64,000 nt of DNA from Chloroflexota bacterium (lineage in GTDB: Bacteria > Chloroflexota > Anaerolineae > UBA1429): contig JAAYAW010000046.1 of NCBI GenBank assembly GCA_012719135.1, positions 1 through 64,000 on the forward strand, written 5' to 3'. Position 1 is the first letter of the stretch, and every line of letters starts with the position of its first letter. Shown in pieces: positions 43,086 through 51,540 of this stretch. Below the pieces are notes generated by a model. The model was given only the letters and a program-made list of their open reading frames with translations, had not been told where the DNA came from and made no database searches. Made by a program: the position numbers and the translations under genes.

Positions 43086-44129
43086 CTACATGCCGATGCC
43101 GGCGATGGCCGTGCCACAGACCTCGCAACACCCCCCCCGCAGGCTGCGGAAGTGCAGAGCATACCCGCTCCGCGCGATGATTGTGGCCCCACACGCGGGG
43201 CATAGCGTATCCTCTCCCCCTTGCCCGGGGATGTTGCCTGTGTACACATAGTGCAGGCCCGCCTCCAACCCGATGTCGCGAGCCCTCAAGAGTGTCTCCA
43301 CGGGCGTGGGCGGGCGATCGAGCAGGCGGTAGGTGGGGAGGAAGCGACTCACATGCCAGGGGGTGTCAGATCCGAGGGCCATCTGGATGAACATCGCGAT
43401 GTCTCGCAACTCGCCATCGGAATCGTTCAGCCCCGGGATCACCAACGTGGTCACCTCTACCCAGACCCGGCGCTCCTTGAGACGGACGAGACTATCCAAC
43501 ACCGGCTGAAGTCGCGCCCCGCACTGCTTGCGGTAGAAAGCGTCTGTGAAGGCTTTCAGATCGATATTGGCGGCATCGACCAGCGGCGGGCCGTCCGACG
43601 TTGTCACCAGGTCCAGCATCTCGGACGTCATGTAGCCGTTGCTGACATAGATGTTGGCGAGATGATGCTCGTGAGCCAGACGGCACACATCCAGGGAATA
43701 CTCAAAGAACACCGTAGGTTCGGTATACGTGTAGGCAATGCTGGCGCTCCCTGTGCGTTCCGCCGCTGCGACCACCTGCTCCGGCTCCACGTATTGCCCT
43801 CGCCGAAGCCGGCCATCCTTCACACTCTGAGAGATATCCGCGTTCTGGCAAAAGGTACAGGAAAGGTTGCAGCCCTCGGTGGCGATCGAGAGGGCGAGAC
43901 TGCCCGGATGGAAGTGAAAGAGGGGCTTTTTCTCGATGGGATCGACGTCCTGGGCGACCAGCGTGCCATAGACCAGCGTGCATAGCTCGCCGCCTCGAAC
44001 CTCACGGACTCCACACAGCCCGCGCTTGCCCTCGGATATCAGGCAGCGATGCGCACAGAGATCGCAACGCACCCGCTGGCCAGCGCTCAGCCCCTCTCCC
44101 TCTACGTGCCACAGTCGCGCCGGATACAT
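43086..44129 (-). CDS. amrS: AmmeMemoRadiSam-type radical SAM protein
   Basis: 347 residues. Radical SAM cluster C87-x3-C91-x2-C94 (EGCNLSCTFC) and four further Cys in the first 40 residues (CDLCAHRC and LCGVR), and two C-x2-C pairs near the C terminus that look like zinc knuckles. This is the AmrS branch, whose partners AMMECR1 and MEMO1 are not in the window. Substrate unknown. ATG 44129 follows GAGGAGG. Third gene of the nfo-cupin-amrS run. Confidence 0.88.
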   Translation of the reverse strand: MYPARLWHVEGEGLSAGQRVRCDLCAHRCLISEGKRGLCGVREVRGGELCTLVYGTLVAQDVDPIEKKPLFHFHPGSLALSIATEGCNLSCTFCQNADISQSVKDGRLRRGQYVEPEQVVAAAERTGSASIAYTYTEPTVFFEYSLDVCRLAHEHHLANIYVSNGYMTSEMLDLVTTSDGPPLVDAANIDLKAFTDAFYRKQCGARLQPVLDSLVRLKERRVWVEVTTLVIPGLNDSDGELRDIAMFIQMALGSDTPWHVSRFLPTYRLLDRPPTPVETLLRARDIGLEAGLHYVYTGNIPGQGGEDTLCPACGATIIARSGYALHFRSLRGGCCEVCGTAIAGIGM

Positions 44130-44174
44130 CGCGACCTCCTCGCAGCCGACACCATCCGCACTGCCCCTGACGTG

Positions 44175-44516
44175 CTAGGCCTTGGGCGGATAGGGTATCA
44201 CACACACGAAACGGAGCATGGCTTCGCCCGCGTTCAAGAACTGGTGCTCTTCGCCGGGCTCGACATAGACACAGGAGCCCGGCTCGATCGAAACCGATCC
44301 GGACGCATGCCGGACGGTACCCTTACCCTCCAACACCACGACCTCATGCTCCCAAGTATGGGTGTGGTACTCGGTGGAACGCCCCGGATCAATCTCTATG
44401 ATGCGGGAGACATAGTTCGGCGCGCCCACGTTTTGCCCGATGGCCCAGCGGATGCGCACGCCGGGAGTCCCCTCAACCGGCTCTGCGGGGACATCGAGGT
44501 AAGAAAAAGCCTTCAT
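44175..44516 (-). CDS. Small cupin-domain protein
   Basis: 113 residues, a single cupin barrel. Motif 1 is EYHTHTWEHEVVVLEGKG with three His and a Glu, motif 2 PGEEHQFLNAGE, together a normal metal-binding site. Function cannot be told; such small cupins include isomerases, dioxygenases and sensors. Starts 3 bp after nfo with AAGGAG in place. Confidence 0.85.
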   Translation of the reverse strand: MKAFSYLDVPAEPVEGTPGVRIRWAIGQNVGAPNYVSRIIEIDPGRSTEYHTHTWEHEVVVLEGKGTVRHASGSVSIEPGSCVYVEPGEEHQFLNAGEAMLRFVCVIPYPPKA

Positions 44517-44519
44517 CGG

Positions 44520-45473
44520 TTACTCCTTATGATCGGAATCGGCGTGCATCGCCACAAGATCGCGCAGGAATGCCAGATTGCGGACGTCTTCATGAAGATC
44601 ATCGCTCTTGGGGGTCTCCAGGATCATGGGCACGTGTACGAGCCGCTCGTCGTTCACGAGCCGGTAGAACGCATCCGCACCGATCAATCCCTCCCCGAGC
44701 TGCTCATGCCGATCACCCCGGCTGCCAAGTTCCTTTTTCGAGTCGTTGAGATGGAGAGCTCCCAAGCGCGCGATGTCCAGATAGGCGTCGAACTCGGACC
44801 AGAAAGAACGATACGAGGCCCGGTCGGCAAGCGCATAGCCTGCGCCGTACAAGTGGGCCGTATCGAGGCACACACCCAGGCGCGATCCTCCGCCAGCGTT
44901 CTCGATCAGCCAGGCGAGATGATCCAGGCGATAGCCCAGGTGTGTGCCCGCCCCGGAGGTTGTCTCCAGGAGGATACGAACCGCGCCGGTGTCGGAATTC
45001 GACAAAAGCCGCTCCAGCGCTGCCGCCACCCGTTCCAGGCCGCGCTTTTCTCCCGAGCCGGTGTGAGCCCCCGGGTGGATCACATACCCATCGAGCCCCA
45101 GCCGCGCCGCACGCGACAGCTCCTCAGCCGCCAGGGCCAGAGAGCGCTCCCAGAGTGCCTGATCGGGCGAGGCCAGGTTGATGAGGTACGATGCATGGGC
45201 GATCACCGGATCGATCCCCGTCTCTCCACGGACGGTGCGAAACTGCTCGACCTGCTCATCACCCAGGCGCGGCCCGCCCCAGCGGCTGGGCGACCGGGTG
45301 AACATCTGGATGGTCTCGCAGCCAATGCGATGCCCGGCACGCAGTGCGTTGGCCAGCGCCCCGGCGATGGACATGTGGGCCCCGAAACGGGGCCCCCGCC
45401 CCAGGTGGGAGGTGGGCCCATGGCGAAGGCCCTGGGAACAACCTGGTGAACGCGGCGCGGAACAATCGCTCAT
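44520..45473 (-). CDS. nfo: Endonuclease IV
   Basis: 317 residues, AP_endonuc_2 TIM barrel. RFGAHMSIAGAL, VIHPGAH, ETTSGAG, CLDTAHLYGAG, LHLNDSKKELGSRGDRHE and ILETP supply the three-zinc site. Cuts DNA 5' of abasic sites. The first about 30 residues are extra compared with the usual start near RFGAH, but no better start codon with an RBS is seen, and the promoter lies such that the ATG at 45473 would be at or near the mRNA 5' end. Confidence 0.93.
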   Translation of the reverse strand: MSDCSAPRSPGCSQGLRHGPTSHLGRGPRFGAHMSIAGALANALRAGHRIGCETIQMFTRSPSRWGGPRLGDEQVEQFRTVRGETGIDPVIAHASYLINLASPDQALWERSLALAAEELSRAARLGLDGYVIHPGAHTGSGEKRGLERVAAALERLLSNSDTGAVRILLETTSGAGTHLGYRLDHLAWLIENAGGGSRLGVCLDTAHLYGAGYALADRASYRSFWSEFDAYLDIARLGALHLNDSKKELGSRGDRHEQLGEGLIGADAFYRLVNDERLVHVPMILETPKSDDLHEDVRNLAFLRDLVAMHADSDHKE

Positions 45474-45479
45474 GGCTGC

Positions 45480-45508
45480 ATTCTAGAGGAGGCGGAGAGG
45501 GGCGTCAA
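45480..45508 (-). promoter_or_regulatory. Promoter of nfo
   Basis: On the - strand: TTGACG (45508-45503), 17-bp spacer, TAGAAT (45485-45480). Predicted start about 45473, coinciding with the nfo ATG. Confidence 0.65.
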
Positions 45509-45628
45509 CGCCGGTGCCGCGCGATGCCGACCCCATACCCGCAACCGGCGATCAGGAACGGCCATCAGAGTTCGAGCTTGACGGGGCCCGGAGGCACAGC
45601 GGCGACCCTCTCTTGGCAAAAGTCACAC

Positions 45629-45668
45629 AAAGGCCTGCCGGGAGCCGCGGCGCCGACTCGGCAGGCCT
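45629..45668. terminator. Hairpin after the phosphotransferase gene
   Basis: AAGGCCTGCCG (45629-45639) pairs exactly with CGGCAGGCCTT (45658-45668) around an 18-base loop; on the - strand a weak T-rich run (TTTGTGTGACTTTTG) follows. Confidence 0.5.
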
Positions 45669-45721
45669 TCGGAACGCACCGAGCACTCTGCGGCGCATTG
45701 AGCCGGCGGGCGCGCCGACCA

Positions 45722-46810
45722 TCACACGTGGCTCCGTCCTAGCAGCTCCTCGCACCCGAGCTCCTCGTACGCCGACATCACCGTCGCCACAGCGGGGAGG
45801 TTGGGTGCCCAGCCCCAGAGGGTGCACTGCCAGACTGGGATAAAGACGGACACCAGGATCACCGAGAGGCGATAATCATCAAAGCAGTCATCCCAGGAGT
45901 AGCCCGTGACGCCATGGCCGAGCAACGCGGCGTGGTAACGACGCAACAGGGTCGATTCCAGGCCTCGGCGCACCTCCGGCTCCCACCGTGCGATCAAAAA
46001 GGCGAGGTCGGTGCCGCCGATCGTGGGATGCCAGAACTGCCAGTCTAGCATGTGGGCCGCACGTGGCGAGCCGGCGTCCGAGCCCGCCAGCGGGAACAGG
46101 TAGTTGCCCAAATGGGCGTCGCCGTGAGCCAGGGTCAAGTTGCGGCCGGTGGCGTGGCGCCCGTACAGGCCCGGCAGGCCGTCCAGCACCCGCTCATAGT
46201 TGCGACGCCAGCGGGCGGGCAAGGCGTCGCCGCAGCGGTCAAAAAAGGTAGCCGTAGCCGAACGGGCATTCGCGACGTCGCGCCGGCGCTCCTCCAGAGA
46301 GGGTAGCCGCCCGATATCTCTCCCCAATCGCGGCGAGTCCCACCAGGCGGCGTGCAGCGCGGCCAGGGCGTCCACGGCCAGCCTACCGACCCTTTCATCT
46401 GGCTGGGACTGTGCCTCGTGACTCTCTGAGATATCGGCCAACAACAGATGCGCCGCTCCGGTGGTGGCATCGAAGGACGCGTCGTAACAGGGAATCGGCA
46501 GGTGAGCGCCAGGGCCGCCCTCCATGGCGGGCGCGAGCATCGTGTAGAACCGGTGCTCCTTAGCGGCAAACTCCGAGGGGCTCGCCGAACCCGACGTGAC
46601 CTTCAGAAACAGCCGCCGTGGCGCCTGCGCTGGCGGATCGCCGCGATACTCTACAGCCAGATGCCAGACAGTGCTGGCGAAGGTGCCGGCGCCCTGGCCC
46701 GGCCTGACAGCATCGACCGACACATCGCCTCCGATGATTCTCCGGTCTCGCAACAGGCGCGTGAGCCATGCGGGCTCGACTTCTTCGGCACTGGCTATCG
46801 TGCGATCCAT
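45722..46810 (-). CDS. Phosphotransferase of the APH/EcKinase-like family
   Basis: 362 residues of the aminoglycoside-phosphotransferase/choline-kinase fold. The catalytic loop is LAHGDAHLGNYLF (Brenner motif H-G-D-x4-N) and the metal-binding Asp follows in MLDWQFW. The ATP Lys is in RLFLKVTSG. Substrate unknown; most chromosomal members phosphorylate small cellular compounds, so resistance should not be assumed. ATG 46810 has GGAGG upstream; a longer frame to 46963 lacks support. Confidence 0.83.
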   Translation of the reverse strand: MDRTIASAEEVEPAWLTRLLRDRRIIGGDVSVDAVRPGQGAGTFASTVWHLAVEYRGDPPAQAPRRLFLKVTSGSASPSEFAAKEHRFYTMLAPAMEGGPGAHLPIPCYDASFDATTGAAHLLLADISESHEAQSQPDERVGRLAVDALAALHAAWWDSPRLGRDIGRLPSLEERRRDVANARSATATFFDRCGDALPARWRRNYERVLDGLPGLYGRHATGRNLTLAHGDAHLGNYLFPLAGSDAGSPRAAHMLDWQFWHPTIGGTDLAFLIARWEPEVRRGLESTLLRRYHAALLGHGVTGYSWDDCFDDYRLSVILVSVFIPVWQCTLWGWAPNLPAVATVMSAYEELGCEELLGRSHV

Positions 46811-47100
46811 CGTTCCTCCAAAGTGAACCTCCCGTGCGTCGGCCAGCCGATCGCCGCGGTCGCGTCGCCAGCGCTGTGCAGCCCAGGCAGGCTTCCCGGT
46901 GCGAGACGGCCACGGTAGCGTGATGGGATCCGGCCAAACGAAGCGGCCACCAGGATGCGGCACAGGCGAACCGCTCTACCAGCCGAAGACGCTGGCCAGA
47001 GAGGGACCGCCAGAACCAATCCCCCCACAACGCCTGTATCTGCGGCGCCAACGACCACGCCAGCATACAACAGTTCCGATTCGATCACCAACAACGTAGA
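46811..47100. other. Intergenic stretch upstream of the phosphotransferase
   Basis: About 290 bp without a supported gene. On the - strand TTGGTG-18-TATGCT near 47066-47095 could be the phosphotransferase promoter (weak). Open frames here lack ribosome binding sites. Confidence 0.35.
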
Positions 47101-47130
47101 GAGGCCCCCTTCCTCCTGGAAGGGGGCCTC
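47101..47130. terminator. Perfect 13-bp hairpin ending the trx operon
   Basis: GAGGCCCCCTTCC pairs exactly with GGAAGGGGGCCTC around a TCCT loop. Located about 95 bp downstream of the last small gene of the trx operon on the - strand. No U tract. Confidence 0.6.
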
Positions 47131-47225
47131 CGCTGACCGCAGAGCAGCACTACAGACTACTGATCGTCTGTTCCGACCTCGGTCGCGTCCTCATCGCGGG
47201 CCGACGGCCCGCAGGCGGCGCTCAT

Positions 47226-47333
47226 TCAGGTGGGCACGCCGAGCTTGGGCAGTACCACGCGCATCAGCACGATCCAGAGCAACAACAGGGCTGGCAACGC
47301 CAAATCCCTGATCGGAATCCCCAGCAGCGCCAT
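47226..47333 (-). CDS. 35-aa single-pass membrane protein in the trx-cstR operon
   Basis: ATG 47333, TGA ending at 47226. The sequence has a central hydrophobic run (ALPALLLLWIVLMRVVL) flanked by a short polar N terminus (LGIPIRD) and the tail PKLGVPT, so one membrane helix. GGAGG lies 13 bases upstream, a little far. It begins 30 bp after the regulator gene on the same strand and ends before a hairpin. No known family was recognised. Confidence 0.5.
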   Translation of the reverse strand: MALLGIPIRDLALPALLLLWIVLMRVVLPKLGVPT

Positions 47334-47363
47334 CTATCGATTAACCTCCACGCGTGCTGACCC

Positions 47364-47624
47364 TCAGGCCCGCATGATGAAATCCACCAGATCGTTCAGG
47401 GCCATATCATCAGAGACACAGTCGGGACGGTTGAGGCAACCCTGAAGATAGCCGCGCACCAGCTCTCGACTCACGTTCTGCGTGGCGACACGCACCGAAG
47501 CAAGCTGGTTGAGCACCTCGCGGCAATCGCGTTCTTCCTCAATCATGCGCTGGATGCCCCGCGCCTGGCCCTCGATCCTTCGGAGGCGCGCGAGCAAATC
47601 CTGACGAGCTTCAGCCGTTAACAT
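47364..47624 (-). CDS. CsoR/CstR-family transcriptional repressor
   Basis: 86 residues, all-helical DUF156 family (LLARLRRIEGQARGIQRMIEE is the mark, here given in part). In copper-sensing CsoR the ligands are Cys, His 25 residues later and Cys 29 residues later. Here those places are Cys34, Tyr59 and Cys63, so the copper His is missing while the Cys pair stays, as in persulfide-sensing CstR. It probably represses its own operon through the dyad at 48352-48366 and lets go on reaction with sulfane sulfur (inference). ATG 47645 is a possible alternative start. Confidence 0.85.
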   Translation of the reverse strand: MLTAEARQDLLARLRRIEGQARGIQRMIEEERDCREVLNQLASVRVATQNVSRELVRGYLQGCLNRPDCVSDDMALNDLVDFIMRA

Positions 47625-47699
47625 TGTACCCACGTTCACCTGCATCTGTAGGGGGCCAACTGGCCCCACGCCGAGGCCTTAGCCTCGACGAGGAAAGCC

Positions 47700-47897
47700 T
47701 CAACCACCCGAAGGGGCACAGCCACCAGCTGACGCCGCAGAGCCCGATCGGCTGTAAGCGCCGAGCCTCGAGACGACACGTTTGCTTTCGGTGCTGCCAC
47801 ACTTCGGGCAGGCTTCCGTCGCCGAGCTGAACAGCGACCGAACGTACTGCTCGAACAGATGCCCACACTGCTGGCAGCGATACTCGTAGAACGGCAT
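47700..47897 (-). CDS. FmdB-type zinc-ribbon protein
   Basis: 65 residues. MPFYEYRCQQCGHLFEQ at the start with Cys8/Cys11 and Cys30/Cys33 (CPKCGS) as a zinc ribbon, then a Ser/Gly/Ala-rich flexible tail. Members of this FmdB/putative regulatory family are widespread and of unclear function. It lies between thioredoxin and the CstR-like repressor in one operon. Confidence 0.85.
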   Translation of the reverse strand: MPFYEYRCQQCGHLFEQYVRSLFSSATEACPKCGSTESKRVVSRLGAYSRSGSAASAGGCAPSGG

Positions 47898-47957
47898 GCA
47901 CTCACCTCACGATACGGAAATGGTTAATACCCCCGATCAGCCGGCCAAGAGGAAACG

Positions 47958-48299
47958 TTATGCCTTGACCTTGGCCAGAATCGACTCTATCTTGCCCTTG
48001 AGCTCTTCCTTCGGGCGCACACCGACGAGCCGCTCTTGCTCTTCGCCATTGAGGTAGAGCACCATGGTCGGGATTCCGCGGATTCCCAGGCTTCCTGGCG
48101 TGCGCGGGTTGTCATCCGTGTTCACCTTGGCCACCACAAACCGCCCGGCATACTCGTCGGCCAGCTGCTCAATGACCGGGGCGATCATCCGGCAGGGGCC
48201 ACACCAGGGGGCCCAGAAGTCGACCAAGACGGGCTTGTCGCTCTGAAGAACGTCCTGCTGATAGGTGGCGTCGCTCACGTACAAAATGTTGTCGCTCAT
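47958..48299 (-). CDS. trxA: Thioredoxin
   Basis: 113 residues with the classical WCGPC site (Cys33 and Cys36) and the cis-Pro segment GIRGIPTMVLY. Disulfide reductase in the cytoplasm; it can also reduce protein persulfides. First gene of an operon that ends with a CsoR/CstR-family repressor and has a matching operator at its promoter, so it may be induced by sulfur or metal stress rather than being the housekeeping thioredoxin. Confidence 0.94.
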   Translation of the reverse strand: MSDNILYVSDATYQQDVLQSDKPVLVDFWAPWCGPCRMIAPVIEQLADEYAGRFVVAKVNTDDNPRTPGSLGIRGIPTMVLYLNGEEQERLVGVRPKEELKGKIESILAKVKA

Positions 48300-48351
48300 G
48301 GGTTAACCTTCCAAACTCCAGATTCCCTCACAGAAGGGCCATGTGATACCA

Positions 48352-48366
48352 TACCCCCCTAGGGTA
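48352..48366. promoter_or_regulatory. CsoR/CstR-type operator
   Basis: TACCCCCCTAGGGTA: inverted repeat TACCC-N5-GGGTA with a C/G run, the layout of CsoR-family sites. It lies just downstream of the -10 of the trx promoter, across the expected start of transcription, where a bound repressor would block it. Confidence 0.6.
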
Positions 48367-48371
48367 ACTAC

Positions 48372-48400
48372 AGTATACGGCACTTTGCCCTGCCTGTCAA
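48372..48400 (-). promoter_or_regulatory. Promoter of the trx-fmdB-cstR operon
   Basis: On the - strand: TTGACA (48400-48395), 17-bp spacer, TATACT (48377-48372). Near-consensus, so control is expected to be by repression. Confidence 0.75.
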
Positions 48401-48508
48401 GATCCTGGACGCTATGTGCATCAGAGTCCTACCGGTCGTTCTTTTAGCATGTCGCGGCACCGTAAGCGGTGAGCCAGCCGATACGAGCACACGGAACAGG
48501 AGAGAGAG

Positions 48509-49279
48509 ATGTTCACCATGGACGCGTTCAGCCTGCGGGGTCGTAATGCCTTTGTTAGCGGTGCGGGCAGCGGTATCGGCCAAGGGATCGCCCTGGGGCT
48601 GGCCCAGGCCGGCGCGCGCGTCGCCTGCTTTGACTGCGATGCCAAAGGGTGCCAGGCAACAGCGGACGAGATCCAGCAGAATGGCGGCGATTCGCTGGCA
48701 CTCACCGGCGACGTGACCGTCGCCTCCGACCTGACGGAAGCGATCGATGCCGTTGCGCGGGGCTGGCTCACGCTGGACATCGCCGTCAACTGCGCAGGCA
48801 TTGCGAACGCCCGCGCCGCCGAGGAGATGCCCGAAGACGTGTGGCGCAGGACGATCGATGTGGATCTCACGGGAGTGTTCCTCTCCTGCCAGGCGGAGGC
48901 ACGCGTCATGTTGCTACAGAGGAGCGGATCTATCATCAATATCGCATCCATGTCCGGCATGATCGTCAATCGCGGATTGCTCCAGGCCCACTACAACAGC
49001 GCCAAGGCAGCCGTCATACACCTGACCAGGAGCCTGGCCATGGAGTGGGCCGATCGAGGCATCCGCGTGAACGCCATCAGCCCGGGCTACACGCTCACGC
49101 CCATGAACCAGAGAGCAGAGGTGTCTGAACAACTCGTCGCCTTTGCGGCCGACACACCCCTCGCCCGGATCGCGACAGTGGATGAGATGGTAGGGCCCGC
49201 CATCTTTCTCGCCGGTCAGGCGTCAACCTTTTGCACTGGCCTGAACCTGGTCGTCGACGGTGGGTTCACCTGCTGGTAG
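48509..49279 (+). CDS. Short-chain dehydrogenase/reductase
   Basis: 256 residues, classical SDR. Cofactor loop GAGSGIGQG, NCAG in the middle, catalytic Ser in IASMSG and the YxxxK pair in YNSAK; the end GGFTCW is short. Likely reduces or oxidises a polyol or sugar with NAD(H); an Asp at the end of strand 2 (CFDCD) favours NAD. Substrate unknown. ATG 48509 follows AGGAGAGAG; a second ATG lies three codons in. Confidence 0.88.
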   Translation: MFTMDAFSLRGRNAFVSGAGSGIGQGIALGLAQAGARVACFDCDAKGCQATADEIQQNGGDSLALTGDVTVASDLTEAIDAVARGWLTLDIAVNCAGIANARAAEEMPEDVWRRTIDVDLTGVFLSCQAEARVMLLQRSGSIINIASMSGMIVNRGLLQAHYNSAKAAVIHLTRSLAMEWADRGIRVNAISPGYTLTPMNQRAEVSEQLVAFAADTPLARIATVDEMVGPAIFLAGQASTFCTGLNLVVDGGFTCW

Positions 49280-49319
49280 TGGGTCGAGATCATCACCGTG
49301 GCGCGCTCCCGACCGGTGA

Positions 49320-49348
49320 TTGACGCTGCCCTCCCACTATGCTAATAT
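49320..49348 (+). promoter_or_regulatory. Promoter of the tRNA gene
   Basis: TTGACG (49320-49325), 17-bp spacer, TAATAT (49343-49348), about 60 bp before the tRNA 5' end. Confidence 0.6.
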
Positions 49349-49410
49349 CCAAGCCGTTCCTCTCCGGCGGAGCGTACGAGCCACGGAGAGGAGCCAAAGG
49401 CCGCGAGACG

Positions 49411-49482
49411 GGGCCCATAGCTCAGCGGCAGAGCGACTGGCTCATAACCGGTTGGTCCCTGGTTCGAATCCAGGTGGGCCCA
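49411..49482 (+). tRNA. tRNA with CAT anticodon (Met elongator or Ile2)
   Basis: Full cloverleaf: acceptor GGGCCCA/TGGGCCC, D stem GCTC/GAGC, anticodon stem ACTGG/CCGGT with loop CTCATAA (anticodon CAT at 49443-49445), T stem CCTGG/CCAGG with loop TTCGAAT, discriminator A. The 3' CCA is not encoded (CCT follows). CAT can be elongator Met or, after lysidine modification, Ile2; sequence alone does not settle it. No G-C triple of the initiator type is seen in the anticodon stem, so it is not the initiator. Confidence 0.93.
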
Positions 49483-49539
49483 CCTCATGCTCGCTTCCGA
49501 TCTGTGACAGGGCATCCTCAGTTGCCAGGTCACAGCGCA

Positions 49540-49569
49540 CGGCCGCCCCGTGTTGGGCGCGCCGTTTTT
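49540..49569 (+). terminator. Intrinsic terminator after the tRNA
   Basis: CGGCCGCCC (49540-49548) pairs with GGGCGCGCCG (49555-49564, one bulged C) around CGTGTT, followed by TTTTT. A clear U-tract terminator about 58 bp after the tRNA. Confidence 0.75.
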
Positions 49570-49588
49570 CTGTTCGCCCGATCGGTGG

Positions 49589-49594
49589 TAGAAT
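49589..49594 (+). promoter_or_regulatory. ftsH: Extended -10 of ftsH
   Basis: TGGTAGAAT (hexamer 49589-49594) with only TTTTCT at the -35 place; 52 bp before the ftsH ATG. Confidence 0.5.
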
Positions 49595-49646
49595 CTATTA
49601 TGGTAAATGCTGACACACCGATCGCCTGTGGAGGACCTTCAGGCCC

Positions 49647-51515
49647 ATGAAACCAGCCTGGTCAAGAAATGCGTTTGTGTACCTGCTGATACTCGTAGCC
49701 AGCGTAGCGCTGTTCTATTCCTTCGCGGGGCAGACCGCCGAATCTACAGAAATCGATCTCGCGCAGGTCGCCCGGCTGGTCAAGCAGGGGAGCGTCGAGG
49801 AACTGGCGGTAGATGCAGAGGGCGCGCTGATTCTCTCGGTACGAGAAGGCTCGCAGACCGCGGTCTATACATCGCGCCTGGAAACCGGCGTGGGCCTGGC
49901 GGAAACGCTGCTCGGCCTCGGCGTCAGCCCGGAACAACTGGGCTCCGTCGGAGCGGTGGCCGCGTTGGCCCCCAGCACCTGGGAGACCTGGGGCATCCTC
50001 CTGATCCAGGGGATCCCGCTGATTCTCATGTTCGTCTTCCTGATCTTTATGATGCGCCAGGCGCAATCGGGCAACAACCAGGCGCTCTCGTTCAGCAAGA
50101 GCCGTGCGCGCATGGTCAGCGCCGATCGCCCGTCCGTCACCTTTGAGGACGTCGCCGGCGTGGACGAGGCCAAGCAGGAGCTTCAGGAGATCGTAGAGTT
50201 TCTGCGCGATCCCGCTCGCTTCACATCGCTGGGGGCGCGTATCCCCAAGGGTGTCCTGCTGGTGGGGCAACCGGGCACCGGCAAGACGCTCATGGCCAGA
50301 GCGGTCGCAGGGGAGGCAGGAGTGCCCTTCTTCTCCATCAGCGGCTCAGAGTTCGTCGAGATGTTCGTGGGCGTCGGCGCCAGCCGCGTCCGTGACCTGT
50401 TCGACCAGGCCAAGCGCAACAGTCCCTGCATCATTTTCGTCGACGAGATCGACGCGGTGGGTCGGCAGCGCGGAGCGGGCCTGGGTGGCAGCCATGACGA
50501 ACGCGAGCAAACCCTGAACCAGATCCTCGTGGAGATGGACGGGTTTGACACCGATACCAAGATCATCATCCTGGCGGCCACCAACCGGCCGGACATTCTC
50601 GACCCCGCGCTGCTGCGCCCTGGGCGCTTTGACCGCCGCGTGGTGATCGACCGTCCGGACCGTCGCGGCCGCGAGGACATCCTGAAGGTTCATGCGCGAG
50701 GCAAGCCGCTGGCACCCGATGTGGATCTGTCTACGCTGGCCAAGCAGACCCCTGGCTTTACCGGGGCTGACCTGGAGAACCTGGTGAACGAGGCGGCGAT
50801 TCTGGCCGCACGCAGCAACCTGACAGCCATCACGATGACAGAGTTGCAGGAGGCCGTGGAGCGTGTGATCGCCGGGCCGGAGCGCCGCAGCAGGCTGATC
50901 ACGGTTGATGAGAAGCGCCTCATCGCCTACCACGAGGCCGGCCATGCGATCGTACAATCCAAGATCGAACACACCGATCCGGTGCACAAGATCACGATCA
51001 TTGGCCGCGGTGGCATGGGCGGCTACACCATGACGCTGCCCGAGGATGACCGCACGCTGTACAGCAAGGCCCGTTTCGAATCGGAGATGGCCGGGTTGCT
51101 CGGTGGCCGCGCGGCTGAGGAACTGGTCTTTGGCGACGTCACCACCGGCGCCAAGAACGACATCAAGCGGGTCACGGACATTGCCCGATCGATGATCACG
51201 GAATATGCCATGACCGATACCCTTGGGCAGCGTAGCTTTGGCCAGAAGGAAGAGTTGATCTTTTTGGGACGCGAGATATCCGAGCAACGCGATTACGGTG
51301 AAGAGATCGCGACGGCTATCGACCGGGAGATCAAGCAACTCGTCGACCGCGCCTATGAGCGAGCCAGGCAAGTCCTCAGGGAGAACCGCCATACGCTGGA
51401 TCGGGTAGCCCTGAGCCTGATTGAAGAGGAGACGCTCGATGCCGAGCAGTTCCGCGCGCTCCTGGAGGAGACCTCCTCAATAGAGCGCACGGAGGCCGAG
51501 CCAGTTCCGGCCTGA
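49647..51515 (+). CDS. ftsH: ATP-dependent zinc metalloprotease FtsH
   Basis: 622 residues. Two membrane helices (about 10-26 and 115-136) flank a small extracytoplasmic domain; AAA domain with Walker A GQPGTGKT at 207-214, Walker [24 protein letters not shown]; zinc protease motif HEAGH and the later Asp ligand region. Hexameric membrane protease that removes damaged membrane and regulatory proteins. GGAGG lies 11 bases ahead of the ATG. The C-terminal tail is short. Confidence 0.97.
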   Translation: MKPAWSRNAFVYLLILVASVALFYSFAGQTAESTEIDLAQVARLVKQGSVEELAVDAEGALILSVREGSQTAVYTSRLETGVGLAETLLGLGVSPEQLGSVGAVAALAPSTWETWGILLIQGIPLILMFVFLIFMMRQAQSGNNQALSFSKSRARMVSADRPSVTFEDVAGVDEAKQELQEIVEFLRDPARFTSLGARIPKGVLLVGQPGTGKTLMARAVAGEAGVPFFSISGSEFVEMFVGVGASRVRDLFDQAKRNSPCIIFVDEIDAVGRQRGAGLGGSHDEREQTLNQILVEMDGFDTDTKIIILAATNRPDILDPALLRPGRFDRRVVIDRPDRRGREDILKVHARGKPLAPDVDLSTLAKQTPGFTGADLENLVNEAAILAARSNLTAITMTELQEAVERVIAGPERRSRLITVDEKRLIAYHEAGHAIVQSKIEHTDPVHKITIIGRGGMGGYTMTLPEDDRTLYSKARFESEMAGLLGGRAAEELVFGDVTTGAKNDIKRVTDIARSMITEYAMTDTLGQRSFGQKEELIFLGREISEQRDYGEEIATAIDREIKQLVDRAYERARQVLRENRHTLDRVALSLIEEETLDAEQFRALLEETSSIERTEAEPVPA

Positions 51516-51540
51516 CCTCGCCCCCGACATGGATCGCTAT

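Noticed and set aside
43086-44129. Pyruvate-formate-lyase activating enzyme
   Set aside because: The radical SAM motif is shared, but the extra Cys pairs at both ends and FHFHPGS are those of the AmmeMemoRadiSam branch, and no glycyl-radical enzyme is near.
44049-45449. 466-codon open frame on the + strand
   Set aside because: Antisense to nfo, the cupin and amrS, all of which show catalytic motifs; no RBS or recognisable domain.
45722-46810. Antibiotic-resistance phosphotransferase
   Set aside because: The HGDxxxxN fold is shared by many metabolic kinases, and there is no mobile element or resistance context.
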